Source: CAYPPG01 sp964412555
GTDB taxonomy: Bacteria; Hinthialibacterota; Hinthialibacteria; Hinthialibacterales; Hinthialibacteraceae
Assembly (NCBI GenBank): GCA_964412555.1
Contig: CAYPPG010000041.1
Span: forward strand, 1 to 64,000
Direction of reading: 5' to 3'
DNA length: 64,000 nucleotides
This document shows positions 45,635-54,785 of the stretch, piece by piece. The position numbers were made by a program, and so were the translations under genes. Each line of letters starts with the position of its first letter. Position 1 is the stretch's first letter. The notes under the pieces were generated by a model. The model was not told the origin of the DNA and searched no databases. It worked only from the letters and a program-made list of their open reading frames with translations.

Positions 45635-45814
45635 TTAAAAACTGTAGCGGATCACTTGTCCATCTACAGTGCTGAAAAGCAATCTCCCATTCGTGACAGC
45701 AAGTGAATCGAAGACTATCAATCCTCCGTAACCGAATCCTATGTGTGTGGCGCCTTTCCAGCAGGTACGATTGTTTCTCCAAAGAGTGTCGACAACTGTT
45801 CCTGAATCTATAGA
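45635..45814 (-). pseudogene. C-terminal relic of a PQQ-propeller protein
   Basis: The minus strand has a 59-codon open stretch ending in TAA at 45635. It contains GYGGLIVFDSLAVTNGRLLF and STVDGQVIRY, the blade pattern seen at the C-terminus of the intact PQQ-propeller protein at 46069. An in-frame TAG closes it at the other end and no start is present. It faces away from the intact gene. The remainder of the spacer to 46068 is AT-rich with no other feature recognised. Confidence 0.5.
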
Positions 45815-46068
45815 CTATTCGTAGTGTATAACATAACATGAATTCGTGAAGCAAGTTGAGGAAGGTATATCTTTCTCACAATGATCATCCTTTTATTATT
45901 ATGTGAAGTAAATAACCTTTATTGTTGTTATGTTGGAATGAAAATGAATCTGCAATGGGATGAACGTTTTTTAGAAACAATAGAATGTTTACTGATCAAC
46001 GGTCACCCGCGTGACGTAGGAGAAAATATAATGTTTTTATAATAATTTATAAGCAAGGAGAAATGGGA

Positions 46069-49000
46069 ATGTGTCATGTCATATCCATTGCTTTTATCTT
46101 ACTCGCTCTGATGCCCGGTAGTGCTCAATCCGCGTCGGTTCAACAACAGGCTCAAGAGATCTTTCAACTAAGCGGTATTCAAGGTGGTGTGATCGTCCAA
46201 GTTGGTGTGAGTGACGGAAAACTGACCGCTGAATTGGGGAAGAAAGATTGTTATACCGTTCAGGGATTGGAGGGGGATGCAGAGAAGGTCCGGAATGTGC
46301 GTGAAATGCTCCGGTCATCAGGACAATATGGACGGGTGTCTGTCATTCAATGGGATGAAGATCAACTGCCTTATGCCGATGGTCTTGTGAATTTGATCAT
46401 TGTACAGGAATCCGGCAAGGTTGAATTGAGCGAAATCATGCGCGTACTCGCACCGAATGGCGTGGTTTTGATAAGTGAAGGTGAAAAGTGGATAAAGAAA
46501 GTCAAACCTTGGCCGAAGGAGATCGATGAATGGCCGCATTATCTTTATGGACCGGATAACAATGCCGTTTCTCATGACACGGCGGTAGGACCGCCGCAGC
46601 GTATGCAGTGGGTATGCGGTCCCGCCTATGCGCGCAGCCATGAGATCAATTCGAGTATGGCCGCCATGGTTTCGGCGAACGGACGCGTTTTCTATATCTG
46701 GGATGAGGGGCCGCTCGGTCAGCCGGAAAAACGCTTCCCGTCTCAATGGTCACTTATTGCAAGAGATGCATTCAATGGAATGGTACTGTGGAAGATTGCC
46801 ATGCCCGACTGGGGATGGCGTCAATGGCATGATGAATCGCGTTGGGACAATCCAAGAGAACGGGCGCGAATGCTGCGCCAACTGCCGCGAACTACAACTC
46901 GCCGTTTGGTTGCCAAAGATAATAAATTATTTGTGACTCTTGGCTACCAGGCGCCTCTCAGTGTGCTCGATGCGGCAACCGCTGATCTGCTGTACACGAT
47001 CGAAGGAACTCAAGGCACCGATGAGATTTTATTGGACTCTTCTACTTTGTTTCTCTGTGTGAGAGACACGGATCGTTCCAACCATCAACCTGGAAGAGAT
47101 TTCAGACTCAGCCAAAATCCCGGGAAAATCCTAGCTCTCAATCCAAAGAACAATCAAATCCTCTGGCAAAGTGAACCGGATACAATGACTCCGCTGACGT
47201 TAGCAATTAACAAGGATCATGTTTTCTATGCAAAATACGGTCAAGTCGTGTGTTTGGATCGGGAAAACGGTCAACCTCTATGGGAAAGTAAATCAGTGAA
47301 AGGCAGGGGACAACAAGGTACCTTAGTCGCGCAAGACAAAGTTGTGCTCTTTGCATACGGCCCTGTGGCGCAGGAAAAAGAAAAAAGAGGGTATCAAACC
47401 GTTCGCTATCATCAAGCCCATGCGTTTTCAACGGAAACGGGAGAGAAACTTTGGTCCAGCCCGCAATACAGAGGCCCCAGCGGGAATGCTCAGGACATCT
47501 TTATCATCGATGGACTCGCTTGGTTTGGTGTGGACAACCAAGAAAACTTACCGGATCATTGGCGGGATACAACTACGCAGCGAATCGGGTACGATCTACT
47601 AACAGGTGAGGCATCGCGCAAGGTTTCCGTTCCCAAACTAACAAGCCCCGGGCATCATTACCGCTGCTATCGCTCCAAAGCCACTGAACGTTTTCTACTC
47701 TTGCCGAAACGGGGTGTGGAATTTCTCGATCTGCAGGGGAATAATCACATGCGGCACGATTGGCTGCGTCCCCCATGTACGTATGGTGTGATGCCGGCCA
47801 ATGGTATTCTCTATATGCCTCCTCATCAGTGTGTTTGCTATCAGGGCGTGCTCATGTCCAATTTTAATGCACTCACGGCAATGCCGGAATCGAATGATTC
47901 ATTTTCTGAAAAGATCGAGATTTCTTCCCGTTTGATGAAAGGCCCAAAATACGGAGACATGAAAGGCTTTCCTTCACAATGGGAAAAATCTCAAAATTGG
48001 CCGATGTATCGCCACGATCCTCGCCGTAGCGGCAGCGTCGATACGACTGTGCCCGACCACCCGAAACAACAGTGGGAAGTGAATTTGATGAGTCCGATTA
48101 CACCACCGGTGGTTTCTGACCATACACTCTTGGTTGCTGAAAAAGACACGCATACTATTCATGCATTGGAAGCACAAACCGGTGAAAAAATTTGGCATTA
48201 TACGGCCGGTGCCCGGATCGACTCACCTCCGACGGTTTGCGGTTCCCTGGTTTTGTTCGGATCGGCAGACGGTTGGGTGTATTGCCTCGATATATCCGAT
48301 GGCGCTGAGGTTTGGCGATTTTGTGCAGCGCCGTATGAACGGATGATCGGCGCTTTTGGACAACTGGAATCGGCGTGGCCGGTGCACGGCAGCGTTGTGG
48401 TACAAAAGGATGTAACTGCGAAACCGCCGCGTCCACTGGTTTATTTCACTGCCGGACGATCGACCTATCTGGACGGAGGGATTGATGTGTATGCCCTCGA
48501 TCCTTTGACCGGTGAGTTGATTCACCACAACCGCCTGAGTGGTCCACGTCCTGATCCATATACAGATCAAGGAGGCGCAGGATACATGGATGGCTCCAAA
48601 TCCGATATCCTGGTGAGTGACGGCGCGGATCTCTTCCTGCATCAAGAGCGTTTTCGCAGTGATTTGAAACGGTTCCCATCTCCCATGGAGCAGCTGGAAA
48701 GGGAGAGAGGCGGCATTCGCATTTATCTTCCCGCTCCTGAACGGGAATCCAGCGCAAAGCATTTGATTTCCACCCGTGGTTTCCTCGACGATTCATACAA
48801 TGAGGGGACCTACTGGACTTACAGCGCACGTTGGCCCGGCTGGGACCGGCACATGGGGCGCGTTGCCACGTACGGTCAGATTCTCTCATTCGATGAAGAT
48901 CGGCTCTATGGTGTTCATGTTTTCTATACTAGCGTTCGCGTGCGCAGGGGATTTTTCCCGGGCGAAAAAGGCTACCGCTTATATGCCCGTGACCATGATG

Positions 49001-49305
49001 CAAAGGATGACCGGTGGTCTACATTTATCCCGGTCCGCGTCCGGGCCATGGTGGCGGCAGATAATACACTCTTTGTAGCCGGCCCCCCGGATGTGATTCC
49101 CGAGGAGGATCCCTTGGCGGCATTTGAAGGACGCTTAGGCACATTGTTGTGGTCCTTCTCGACTGACGACGGCCAAAAACTGGGTGAAATCGCGAAGCTG
49201 GAGACTTTACCGGTGTATGATGGCCTGATTGCCGCCGATGAAAAACTTTATATTAGTTTGAAAGATGGACGCATTGTTTGTTACGGTGTGAAAGGATCTG
49301 AATAA
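46069..49305 (+). CDS. Secreted methyltransferase-like plus PQQ-type propeller protein
   Basis: From the ATG at 46069 (AGGAG eight bases upstream, the ATG at 46063 is too close) the 1078 residues begin with a signal peptide (MCHVISIAFILLALMPGSAQ). A Rossmann-like domain resembling SAM methyltransferases follows (about 35-165: GVIVQVGVSDGKLTAELG, LMRVLAPNGVVLI-type). Residues from about 170 hold many PQQ-type beta-propeller blades (DAFNGMVLWKIAMPDW, DREN-type, ISDGAEVWRFCAAPY). The combination is known from planctomycete-type genomes, where the function is undefined. It is probably periplasmic. No PQQ-dehydrogenase residues are clear. Confidence 0.85.
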   Translation: MCHVISIAFILLALMPGSAQSASVQQQAQEIFQLSGIQGGVIVQVGVSDGKLTAELGKKDCYTVQGLEGDAEKVRNVREMLRSSGQYGRVSVIQWDEDQLPYADGLVNLIIVQESGKVELSEIMRVLAPNGVVLISEGEKWIKKVKPWPKEIDEWPHYLYGPDNNAVSHDTAVGPPQRMQWVCGPAYARSHEINSSMAAMVSANGRVFYIWDEGPLGQPEKRFPSQWSLIARDAFNGMVLWKIAMPDWGWRQWHDESRWDNPRERARMLRQLPRTTTRRLVAKDNKLFVTLGYQAPLSVLDAATADLLYTIEGTQGTDEILLDSSTLFLCVRDTDRSNHQPGRDFRLSQNPGKILALNPKNNQILWQSEPDTMTPLTLAINKDHVFYAKYGQVVCLDRENGQPLWESKSVKGRGQQGTLVAQDKVVLFAYGPVAQEKEKRGYQTVRYHQAHAFSTETGEKLWSSPQYRGPSGNAQDIFIIDGLAWFGVDNQENLPDHWRDTTTQRIGYDLLTGEASRKVSVPKLTSPGHHYRCYRSKATERFLLLPKRGVEFLDLQGNNHMRHDWLRPPCTYGVMPANGILYMPPHQCVCYQGVLMSNFNALTAMPESNDSFSEKIEISSRLMKGPKYGDMKGFPSQWEKSQNWPMYRHDPRRSGSVDTTVPDHPKQQWEVNLMSPITPPVVSDHTLLVAEKDTHTIHALEAQTGEKIWHYTAGARIDSPPTVCGSLVLFGSADGWVYCLDISDGAEVWRFCAAPYERMIGAFGQLESAWPVHGSVVVQKDVTAKPPRPLVYFTAGRSTYLDGGIDVYALDPLTGELIHHNRLSGPRPDPYTDQGGAGYMDGSKSDILVSDGADLFLHQERFRSDLKRFPSPMEQLERERGGIRIYLPAPERESSAKHLISTRGFLDDSYNEGTYWTYSARWPGWDRHMGRVATYGQILSFDEDRLYGVHVFYTSVRVRRGFFPGEKGYRLYARDHDAKDDRWSTFIPVRVRAMVAADNTLFVAGPPDVIPEEDPLAAFEGRLGTLLWSFSTDDGQKLGEIAKLETLPVYDGLIAADEKLYISLKDGRIVCYGVKGSE

Positions 49306-49310
49306 CACAT

Positions 49311-49463
49311 ATGTTGACTCGAGTAACTAAAGAAAACAAACTACCTTTTGAGCCGCTGGTTTCCAATGAAGAGACGATCAAGGCAATGAATGAAGCACGT
49401 CGAGATAGATTGCCGGCCTTTGAAAACATAGACGAGTTGATGGCGGATTTGGATGAGGATAAT
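49311..49463 (+). pseudogene. Truncated RelB/DinJ-type antitoxin
   Basis: About 50 residues from MLTRVTKENKLPFEP to ENIDELMADLDED match the C-terminal half of RelB/DinJ antitoxins, including the LPFEP, EETIKAMNEAR and DELMADL segments. The N-terminal ribbon-helix-helix is missing, and the frame runs on past the normal end into the antisense of the next gene. It lies five bases after the propeller gene without a ribosome-binding site. A matching toxin is not present. Confidence 0.55.
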
Positions 49464-49654
49464 CAATCTTCCATAGGTATTCCTGCGAGTTTTCCTTCAC
49501 GAGAAGCACGGAGTCTTTTTTCTGCCTCTTCGGCCCATATCGCATCCAAGGAACGATCAGGCTCGTCAAGACTTTTCATGATTCCTTCCACAACGAAGAT
49601 TCGTTCATCTTCTTTTAACTTCAACGCTTGTTCGAGGATATCTTTGCAATTCAT
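49463..49654 (-). CDS. Addiction-module (TIGR02574-type) protein, slightly truncated
   Basis: The 63-residue product (MNCKDILEQALKLKEDERIF, SLDEPDRSLDAIWAEEAEKR, ending GIPMED) resembles the putative addiction-module proteins whose usual ending is about five residues longer. It is convergent with the truncated RelB-like relic, whose last bases overlap it. No toxin gene is adjacent, so it is an orphan or broken module. Confidence 0.65.
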   Translation of the reverse strand: MNCKDILEQALKLKEDERIFVVEGIMKSLDEPDRSLDAIWAEEAEKRLRASREGKLAGIPMED

Positions 49655-49816
49655 AGGGGTGACCTTTCCGGCTTTTCCTTTTTATAAAATATACAGGTCT
49701 TTTACTTGCACTGCAATCCACCTCCCATATGGTGATCCGACTGAATCAAAGTTGGGAAGGAGCTGGCGCACGATCAGTCATAGAAGAGACGATTTCATTC
49801 TTCAGGAGATACAAGC

Positions 49817-49984
49817 ATGAAGAAAAAAACTAATTTTTTGCATAGTATGCTCTTTGTCGTGGTGATTATCAGTAATCTGGTGGTCACGGAGAGACAGTTT
49901 TTCACTCACGCAGAAACCGTTGTAAAAGAGGATTCCAGTTTGTCAAAAGAATTTGGGAGCAGTAGTTCCACCCTACGAATTTAA
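49817..49984 (+). pseudogene. Signal-peptide fragment of a lost secreted protein
   Basis: An AGGAG site eight bases upstream introduces a 55-residue ORF with a clear signal peptide (MKKKTNFLHSMLFVVVIISN, cleavage near HAET). It stops after a short polar stretch (SSLSKEFGSSSSTLRI). The strong initiation signals with no mature domain suggest the 5' end of a truncated gene, cut where the toxin-antitoxin region begins. It could instead be a small secreted protein. Confidence 0.4.
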
Positions 49985-50048
49985 GATTTATCATCTCGTG
50001 CCTGTTGGAGTAGTTGACAACACTCCTGTATGTGTGTACTCTTCTAAT

Positions 50049-50345
50049 ATGAGGACTGTGCTTCTGCTTTGCCGCCGGGTGATCGTTGCCGCTGACGCAT
50101 TCGCCGAGGTAGTGATTTGGCGGGTTCCTGAGCCAATCCCGCCAGCGACGCATGAATTCAAGTATTGGCTGGCGTATGTCGTTGGGGATCAATGCGTGTT
50201 ACGTTACGACAACGAACGAGGAAAAGGCGATCACCGGCATGTGGGAGCAGAGGAAGAACCTTATTCCTTTTCTTCGCCGGATCAGTTGATGGCTGATTTC
50301 GAGGCGGACGTCATGAAGTGGAATCATGAACATGGTCGTGCTTGA
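50049..50345 (+). CDS. tumE: TumE-type toxin (DUF6516)
   Basis: The 98-residue product from the ATG at 50049 matches the TumE/DUF6516 toxin family: FKYWLAYVVGDQCVLRYDNE, GKGDHRHVG and a C-terminal DQLMADFEADVMKW. An ORF extended upstream to 49953 is read through non-homologous sequence. Its bases are visibly richer in G and C than the flanks, suggesting transfer. It overlaps the tumA-like gene by 20 bases. Confidence 0.8.
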   Translation: MRTVLLLCRRVIVAADAFAEVVIWRVPEPIPPATHEFKYWLAYVVGDQCVLRYDNERGKGDHRHVGAEEEPYSFSSPDQLMADFEADVMKWNHEHGRA

Positions 50346-50673
50346 AGTTCGTTCTCTCAAGGAAACGCTGGCCGATGCCGCCCACACCATGGAGACGAGG
50401 TGCGCAGAGCGTCAAACGCGGATCAGCTTTGCATCACCAGAACTGCTCTGGGAAGTGCTGACGGCCAAGCGGTGGGCACTTCTTAAAGTCCTTTGTGGAG
50501 CCGGGCCAGTCTCTATCCGAGAGGTTGCACGCCGGATTGAGCGCGATGTGAAAGCGGTACATGGTGACATCATGGCGCTCCTCAATGCTGGCATTCTGAA
50601 CCGTACACTTGATGGGCGCATCGAGTTCCCATTCGATGCTGTGAAAGTAGAGTTCTTGCTGCAAGTGGCATAA
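50326..50673 (+). CDS. tumA: TumA-type antitoxin (helix-turn-helix)
   Basis: The 115-residue partner has a winged-helix region (AGPVSIREVARRIERDVKAV, HGDIMALLNAGIL) and a C-terminal strand IEFPFDAVKVEFLL, as in antitoxins of TumE modules. It begins within the tumE 3' end, so the pair is translationally coupled with the toxin gene first. It would bind DNA and repress its own operon. The GC-rich patch covering both genes supports recent acquisition. Confidence 0.8.
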   Translation: MNMVVLEVRSLKETLADAAHTMETRCAERQTRISFASPELLWEVLTAKRWALLKVLCGAGPVSIREVARRIERDVKAVHGDIMALLNAGILNRTLDGRIEFPFDAVKVEFLLQVA

Positions 50674-50863
50674 CCCGAAAGAGTCTGGTACTGAACCACC
50701 GGTACTGTTTTGTTCCCCCATACGCGCATAATAGATTATCGATGGGACAAAGTACTTTCATCCGATAAATCGGAAAGAAAGCGCCCTGATTCTTCGGCGT
50801 TGTGAATTTGAAATTGAACGGTTGACATGTTCTCCAACCAAAAAATGCGGATAATCGGGGGAC

Positions 50864-50892
50864 TTGATAGTATGAGGGGAATATGATACAAA
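50864..50892 (+). promoter_or_regulatory. Candidate promoter for the gene at 50959
   Basis: TTGATA and TACAAA are separated by 17 bases and lie 66 bases upstream of the start codon. The -35 matches the consensus at five of six positions and the -10 at four. Confidence 0.3.
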
Positions 50893-50958
50893 AATCCGTT
50901 CGTGTCAAACGATTATTTTACAGCAGATTCATTTTATCATGGTCAAAGGAGGAAGAAG

Positions 50959-51645
50959 ATGATTTCTCATAGGTTCTTACTATTCGGAGTGTTTACAGCT
51001 TTATTACTCATTCCCCTGTCTTTTTCACCGGTTGCGCAAGAGATTTACTTTCAGGACGACTTCGAGGATCCTGCGGTTTCCGAGACCAAATGGGAAGTCA
51101 TCACCGGCGATTGGTGGGTTCACGATGGTGTCTACTCCCAGTATAGTTCGGAAGATCCATGGCTGGCGACGTTAGTTGCATCGGATCATTGGAACAATGA
51201 ATGGGTGGAATACACAATTGATTTCAGAGTGATGCCACTGACTGAAGGCGATAGTCCGGTCAATGTGCTCTTCCGGGTCCAGGATCCCGTGCCGTTGATC
51301 TGGTCTGACCGTACAGGGGAAAATACCCATATGTATCGCTGGATAGTCAACGGTTGGACGAATACGGAATCCAGACCCTATATATACAGACCGGGTGGTA
51401 GTGAGATGCTGGCTCAAACAGAATGCTCACTGGAAGTGGCAAGTTGGCATCATATCGTGTTGGAGGTTACTGCAACCGGTTTTACCGGCTACGTGGATGA
51501 TGTGGAAATGTTTGACGTGGAACATGCCGAATGGACGGAAGGCAGAGTCGGAATTCAGGCTTACAGTGGGGAGTTGGATCTCGATGATTTCGTTGTCTAT
51601 GGACCGGAGAGTGTGGAAGTCGAACAATGGAGTGTCTATGAATAG
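50959..51645 (+). CDS. Secreted concanavalin-like protein with W-x-x-Y tail
   Basis: From the ATG at 50959, preceded by AGGAGGAAGAAG, the 228-residue product has a signal peptide (FLLFGVFTALLLIPLSFSPV). A single beta-sandwich domain of the laminin G/DUF1080 kind follows (FQDDFEDPAVSETKWEVITG, VLEVTATGFTGYVDDVEMFD, RVGIQAYSGELDLDDF). It may bind sugar polymers. The C-terminus SVEVEQWSVYE resembles FKYWDLY and VEEWMVY on two other secreted proteins. Confidence 0.78.
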   Translation: MISHRFLLFGVFTALLLIPLSFSPVAQEIYFQDDFEDPAVSETKWEVITGDWWVHDGVYSQYSSEDPWLATLVASDHWNNEWVEYTIDFRVMPLTEGDSPVNVLFRVQDPVPLIWSDRTGENTHMYRWIVNGWTNTESRPYIYRPGGSEMLAQTECSLEVASWHHIVLEVTATGFTGYVDDVEMFDVEHAEWTEGRVGIQAYSGELDLDDFVVYGPESVEVEQWSVYE

Positions 51646-51857
51646 TAAGAAGAAGTTGATTGTGAGTATAACTGTTTTGTATCCTTGAACTCGTCATCAT
51701 TACTCATTCAGTGCGAACTGCTTGAATAGAAAAACAGCGGTTCCTGAAATGATTTCTTCCTATATCCCCCAATCTGTTTTGTTCCTTTTTCCTAAAGTGA
51801 CTATTATATAATACAATCCATGTTTACTGACTAATCCTTCCAACAAGAAAGGAAACC

Positions 51858-54596
51858 ATGACGACTAATCGAATCAGCATTCTCTACTTTTTTGTAATCT
51901 TCCTTGTTTTGTCTCCCGCCCAGAGCGGCACCATGAATTACATCTGGTGGGAAGGCGAAAATCCCGCCGAGACCAATTTCCCAAACAGAACCTGGTTCTC
52001 TTCCAGTTCTTTTCCCGAAAACCGGCACCTTTTGTCTGAAGAACAATGGTTGACCAATTCGGGAGACCGGTCGGGTGAAGAAGCTTTTGCAGTTTATGAA
52101 ATAGATGTGGAAACTGCAGGGATGTATCAGTTTTGGGTACGAAAAATGTGGAAACACGGTCCTTTCCGCTGGCGGTTTGATGATGCGGATTGGCGCATCT
52201 GCCCGCGGGATGTGGCTTTGGCCGATGAAGTGGTGCTCATGGAGCATGTCCCGGCTAACTGGATCAGCTTGGGTGAGGTAGATCTTACCGCGGGGACTCA
52301 TCGATTTGAACTGCGCCTGCTTGCAAGTAAAGGTGAGTCTCTTACAGCAGGCTTCGATTGCTTTGTCTTGACCGATTTTCCATTTATGCCACGTGGGAAA
52401 CTCAAACCCGATCAAAAATCAGGGAAAGCGAATGAAGGTTTTTTCCCTTGGGAACCTTCACCGGATGAATTCAAGGATGAAGCCTTGCTTGATCTGCGTT
52501 CACTCAATGAAACCGAAGCGGGTGTAAACGGATTCGTCCGTGCCGAGGGTATGGATTTGATTCTAGGTGACGGCCGGCCGGTTCGTTTTTGGGGTGTCAA
52601 CGCATCCTCCGGTATCGCCGGACTGAATCGTGCTTCCATCGACTATCTGGCACGTAAACTCGCCAAAATGGGGATTAATCTGGTTCGCTATCACAGCCCT
52701 CTTTTCGAATCGGGCAATCCCATGGAAATGGATGATCAAAAACTGGACGATCTCTTCTACTTCGTGACGGCCTTAAAACGAGAGGGCATATATACCTTCA
52801 TCAGTTTCTATTTCCCCCTCTGGTTCGACATCCAACCGTCTTACGGAATACCGGGTTTTGAAAGTACCAATAATAAAAAACCATTTGTGTTACTATTTTT
52901 CAATGAACGCATGCAGGCATTCCATCGCCGGTGGCTGCGGGGATTGCTCACAATACCGAATCCATACACCGGGAAAACACTTGCAGACGAACCAGCCATC
53001 GCCGTGATTGAGTTGCAAAATGAAGACAGCTTTTTCTTCTGGACTTTTACGAAAGACAATGTTCCTAAAGTTCATTGGCAAGAACTCGAGCAACGGTTTG
53101 GCGCATGGCTTGCCGAACGTTATGGTTCACTCGACAAAGCTTTTCGCACATGGGGAAAACGTGAATCAGGTGATGATTCCACTTCAGGCCGTGCTGCACT
53201 TTATGAAGCCTGGCACATGACCGGCGATGCCGTCCGGCAGGCCAACGCTGCGAAAAAGCGCCGTCTCTCCGATCAAGTGTGTTTTCTGACGGAACTGCAA
53301 CGCGGCTTCTATGAAGACACAATCGATTATATCCGCAACGATCTTGGTTCAAAAAGTCTAATCAGTCCCAGCAACTGGCACACCAGTGATCCCGTCATGC
53401 TCGACGCCTTGGAGCGCTACACATACACTGCAGGTGAAGTGATCGACCGCCACGGTTACTATAGCGCTCCCCACAAAAGCGGCGACGGCAGCCATTCCTA
53501 TGATGTGCGCGTTGGCCACACATTCGAAAACAGATCGGCGCTGAAAATTCCCCACGATATCCCTCTTCAGTTCATCCAAATGGAAGATCATCCCCAAACG
53601 ATATCCGAAATCGGATGGACCAATCCGAATCTCTACCGCGCCGATTACGCCTTCCTCGCTTCCGCTTATGGCGCGCTGCAAGGCATCGATTCGATCATGA
53701 CTTTCGCATTGGGCGGCGCATATTGGGATACGAGCATGAAAAAATTTGCGCTCTCGTGCCCTGTTATTCTAGGCAATTTTCCAGCTTATGCACTGATCTA
53801 CCGGCGTGGTTATGTTCCCGAAGCGAAAACTGTTATCCGGCAGGAACTGACTCTCGAAGATCTCTTTGCCCTCAAAGGCTCGGGCGGCGCAACTGCCCAG
53901 AACCTCGACGCATTCCGCGAAGCCGATGTCCCACCCGGCGAAGCGGTCGAAGGCGGCGTCAATGCCATCGATCCTCTAGCCTATTATGTTGGCCGAGTCG
54001 TGCGCGCCTATGGTGATGATCCCGCCAAATCGTTTCAATTGAACCTGGCTGAACACATTGACCGACAGGCCAAAACAGTAAAAAGCATTGAAGGCCTACT
54101 GAAATGGAACTACGGCCAGGGTGTTGTCAAAATGAATACCCCAAAAAGCCAAGGCGCTGCGGGATTCTTGTCTAAAGCGGGGGAAATTGTTCTTGACGAC
54201 ATCGCCCTACGTGTTGATAACGAATACGCTTCGTTGATTGCTGTTTCTCTTGATGACAAACCGCTTGAGGAGTCGTCCGAAATCCTGATCCAGACTATGA
54301 CAGTGGAGCATCCCTACAATTTCAAAGCCTCGGACGGTGATTCAGGCCGTATTGAAAGTCTCGGCGAGCCGCCTTTTGGAGTGGAAAAAATCAAAGCCAA
54401 CATTACTCTTTTCAACTCTGGTTCCGCCGAAATTATCGCCCTCGACGAAAATGGTATGCCTCGTAATGTTACTGTTTTCACTCGCTCCGGCTCGGATGGT
54501 GCGCTCATCATGAACTTAGTTGAAGACAGCGTCTACCATATTGTCCGCCGCCGCCAACTTTCTTGCGCCCCTACCTGGCCTTTACAAACACATTGA
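51858..54596 (+). CDS. Large secreted glycoside hydrolase
   Basis: The 912-residue enzyme has a signal peptide. An N-terminal carbohydrate-binding-like domain (about 25-180) precedes a TIM-barrel glycosidase (about 215-640). The likely acid/base Glu is in VIELQNEDSFFF (about residue 388) and the likely nucleophile Glu in TISEIGWTNPN (about 583), as in clan GH-A enzymes. A C-terminal beta domain covers the last 200 residues. The exact family and substrate cannot be set by eye. AAGGAAAC precedes the start. Confidence 0.8.
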   Translation: MTTNRISILYFFVIFLVLSPAQSGTMNYIWWEGENPAETNFPNRTWFSSSSFPENRHLLSEEQWLTNSGDRSGEEAFAVYEIDVETAGMYQFWVRKMWKHGPFRWRFDDADWRICPRDVALADEVVLMEHVPANWISLGEVDLTAGTHRFELRLLASKGESLTAGFDCFVLTDFPFMPRGKLKPDQKSGKANEGFFPWEPSPDEFKDEALLDLRSLNETEAGVNGFVRAEGMDLILGDGRPVRFWGVNASSGIAGLNRASIDYLARKLAKMGINLVRYHSPLFESGNPMEMDDQKLDDLFYFVTALKREGIYTFISFYFPLWFDIQPSYGIPGFESTNNKKPFVLLFFNERMQAFHRRWLRGLLTIPNPYTGKTLADEPAIAVIELQNEDSFFFWTFTKDNVPKVHWQELEQRFGAWLAERYGSLDKAFRTWGKRESGDDSTSGRAALYEAWHMTGDAVRQANAAKKRRLSDQVCFLTELQRGFYEDTIDYIRNDLGSKSLISPSNWHTSDPVMLDALERYTYTAGEVIDRHGYYSAPHKSGDGSHSYDVRVGHTFENRSALKIPHDIPLQFIQMEDHPQTISEIGWTNPNLYRADYAFLASAYGALQGIDSIMTFALGGAYWDTSMKKFALSCPVILGNFPAYALIYRRGYVPEAKTVIRQELTLEDLFALKGSGGATAQNLDAFREADVPPGEAVEGGVNAIDPLAYYVGRVVRAYGDDPAKSFQLNLAEHIDRQAKTVKSIEGLLKWNYGQGVVKMNTPKSQGAAGFLSKAGEIVLDDIALRVDNEYASLIAVSLDDKPLEESSEILIQTMTVEHPYNFKASDGDSGRIESLGEPPFGVEKIKANITLFNSGSAEIIALDENGMPRNVTVFTRSGSDGALIMNLVEDSVYHIVRRRQLSCAPTWPLQTH

Positions 54597-54785
54597 ATAA
54601 AATCACCACATCAACCAAAAAAAAACGTCACTTTTCTGAAAATAAAATTGACAAATAACCATCCTTTGTGAGAAAATAACTTACAATCATGAAATGGGAT
54701 ACTGTATTTGTTTTCAATGGGCACAATCGGTTCTAGTAGACCTAAAACATACTGAGAATATTTTGATTCAGGAAAAGAGGTCCTT

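Noticed and set aside
45618..45854. 78-residue minus-strand ORF after the NO locus
   Set aside because: It uses a different frame from the propeller relic in the same place and has a basic, unpatterned composition.
49464..49820. Long + strand ORF continuing from the RelB-like start to 49820
   Set aside because: Only the first 50 residues resemble a gene. The remainder is antisense to the TIGR02574-type ORF and has no recognisable pattern.
50822..50855. TTGACA followed by GATAAT upstream of the gene at 50959
   Set aside because: The spacing is 22 bases, too long for a sigma70 promoter. The TTGATA-TACAAA pair downstream is preferred.
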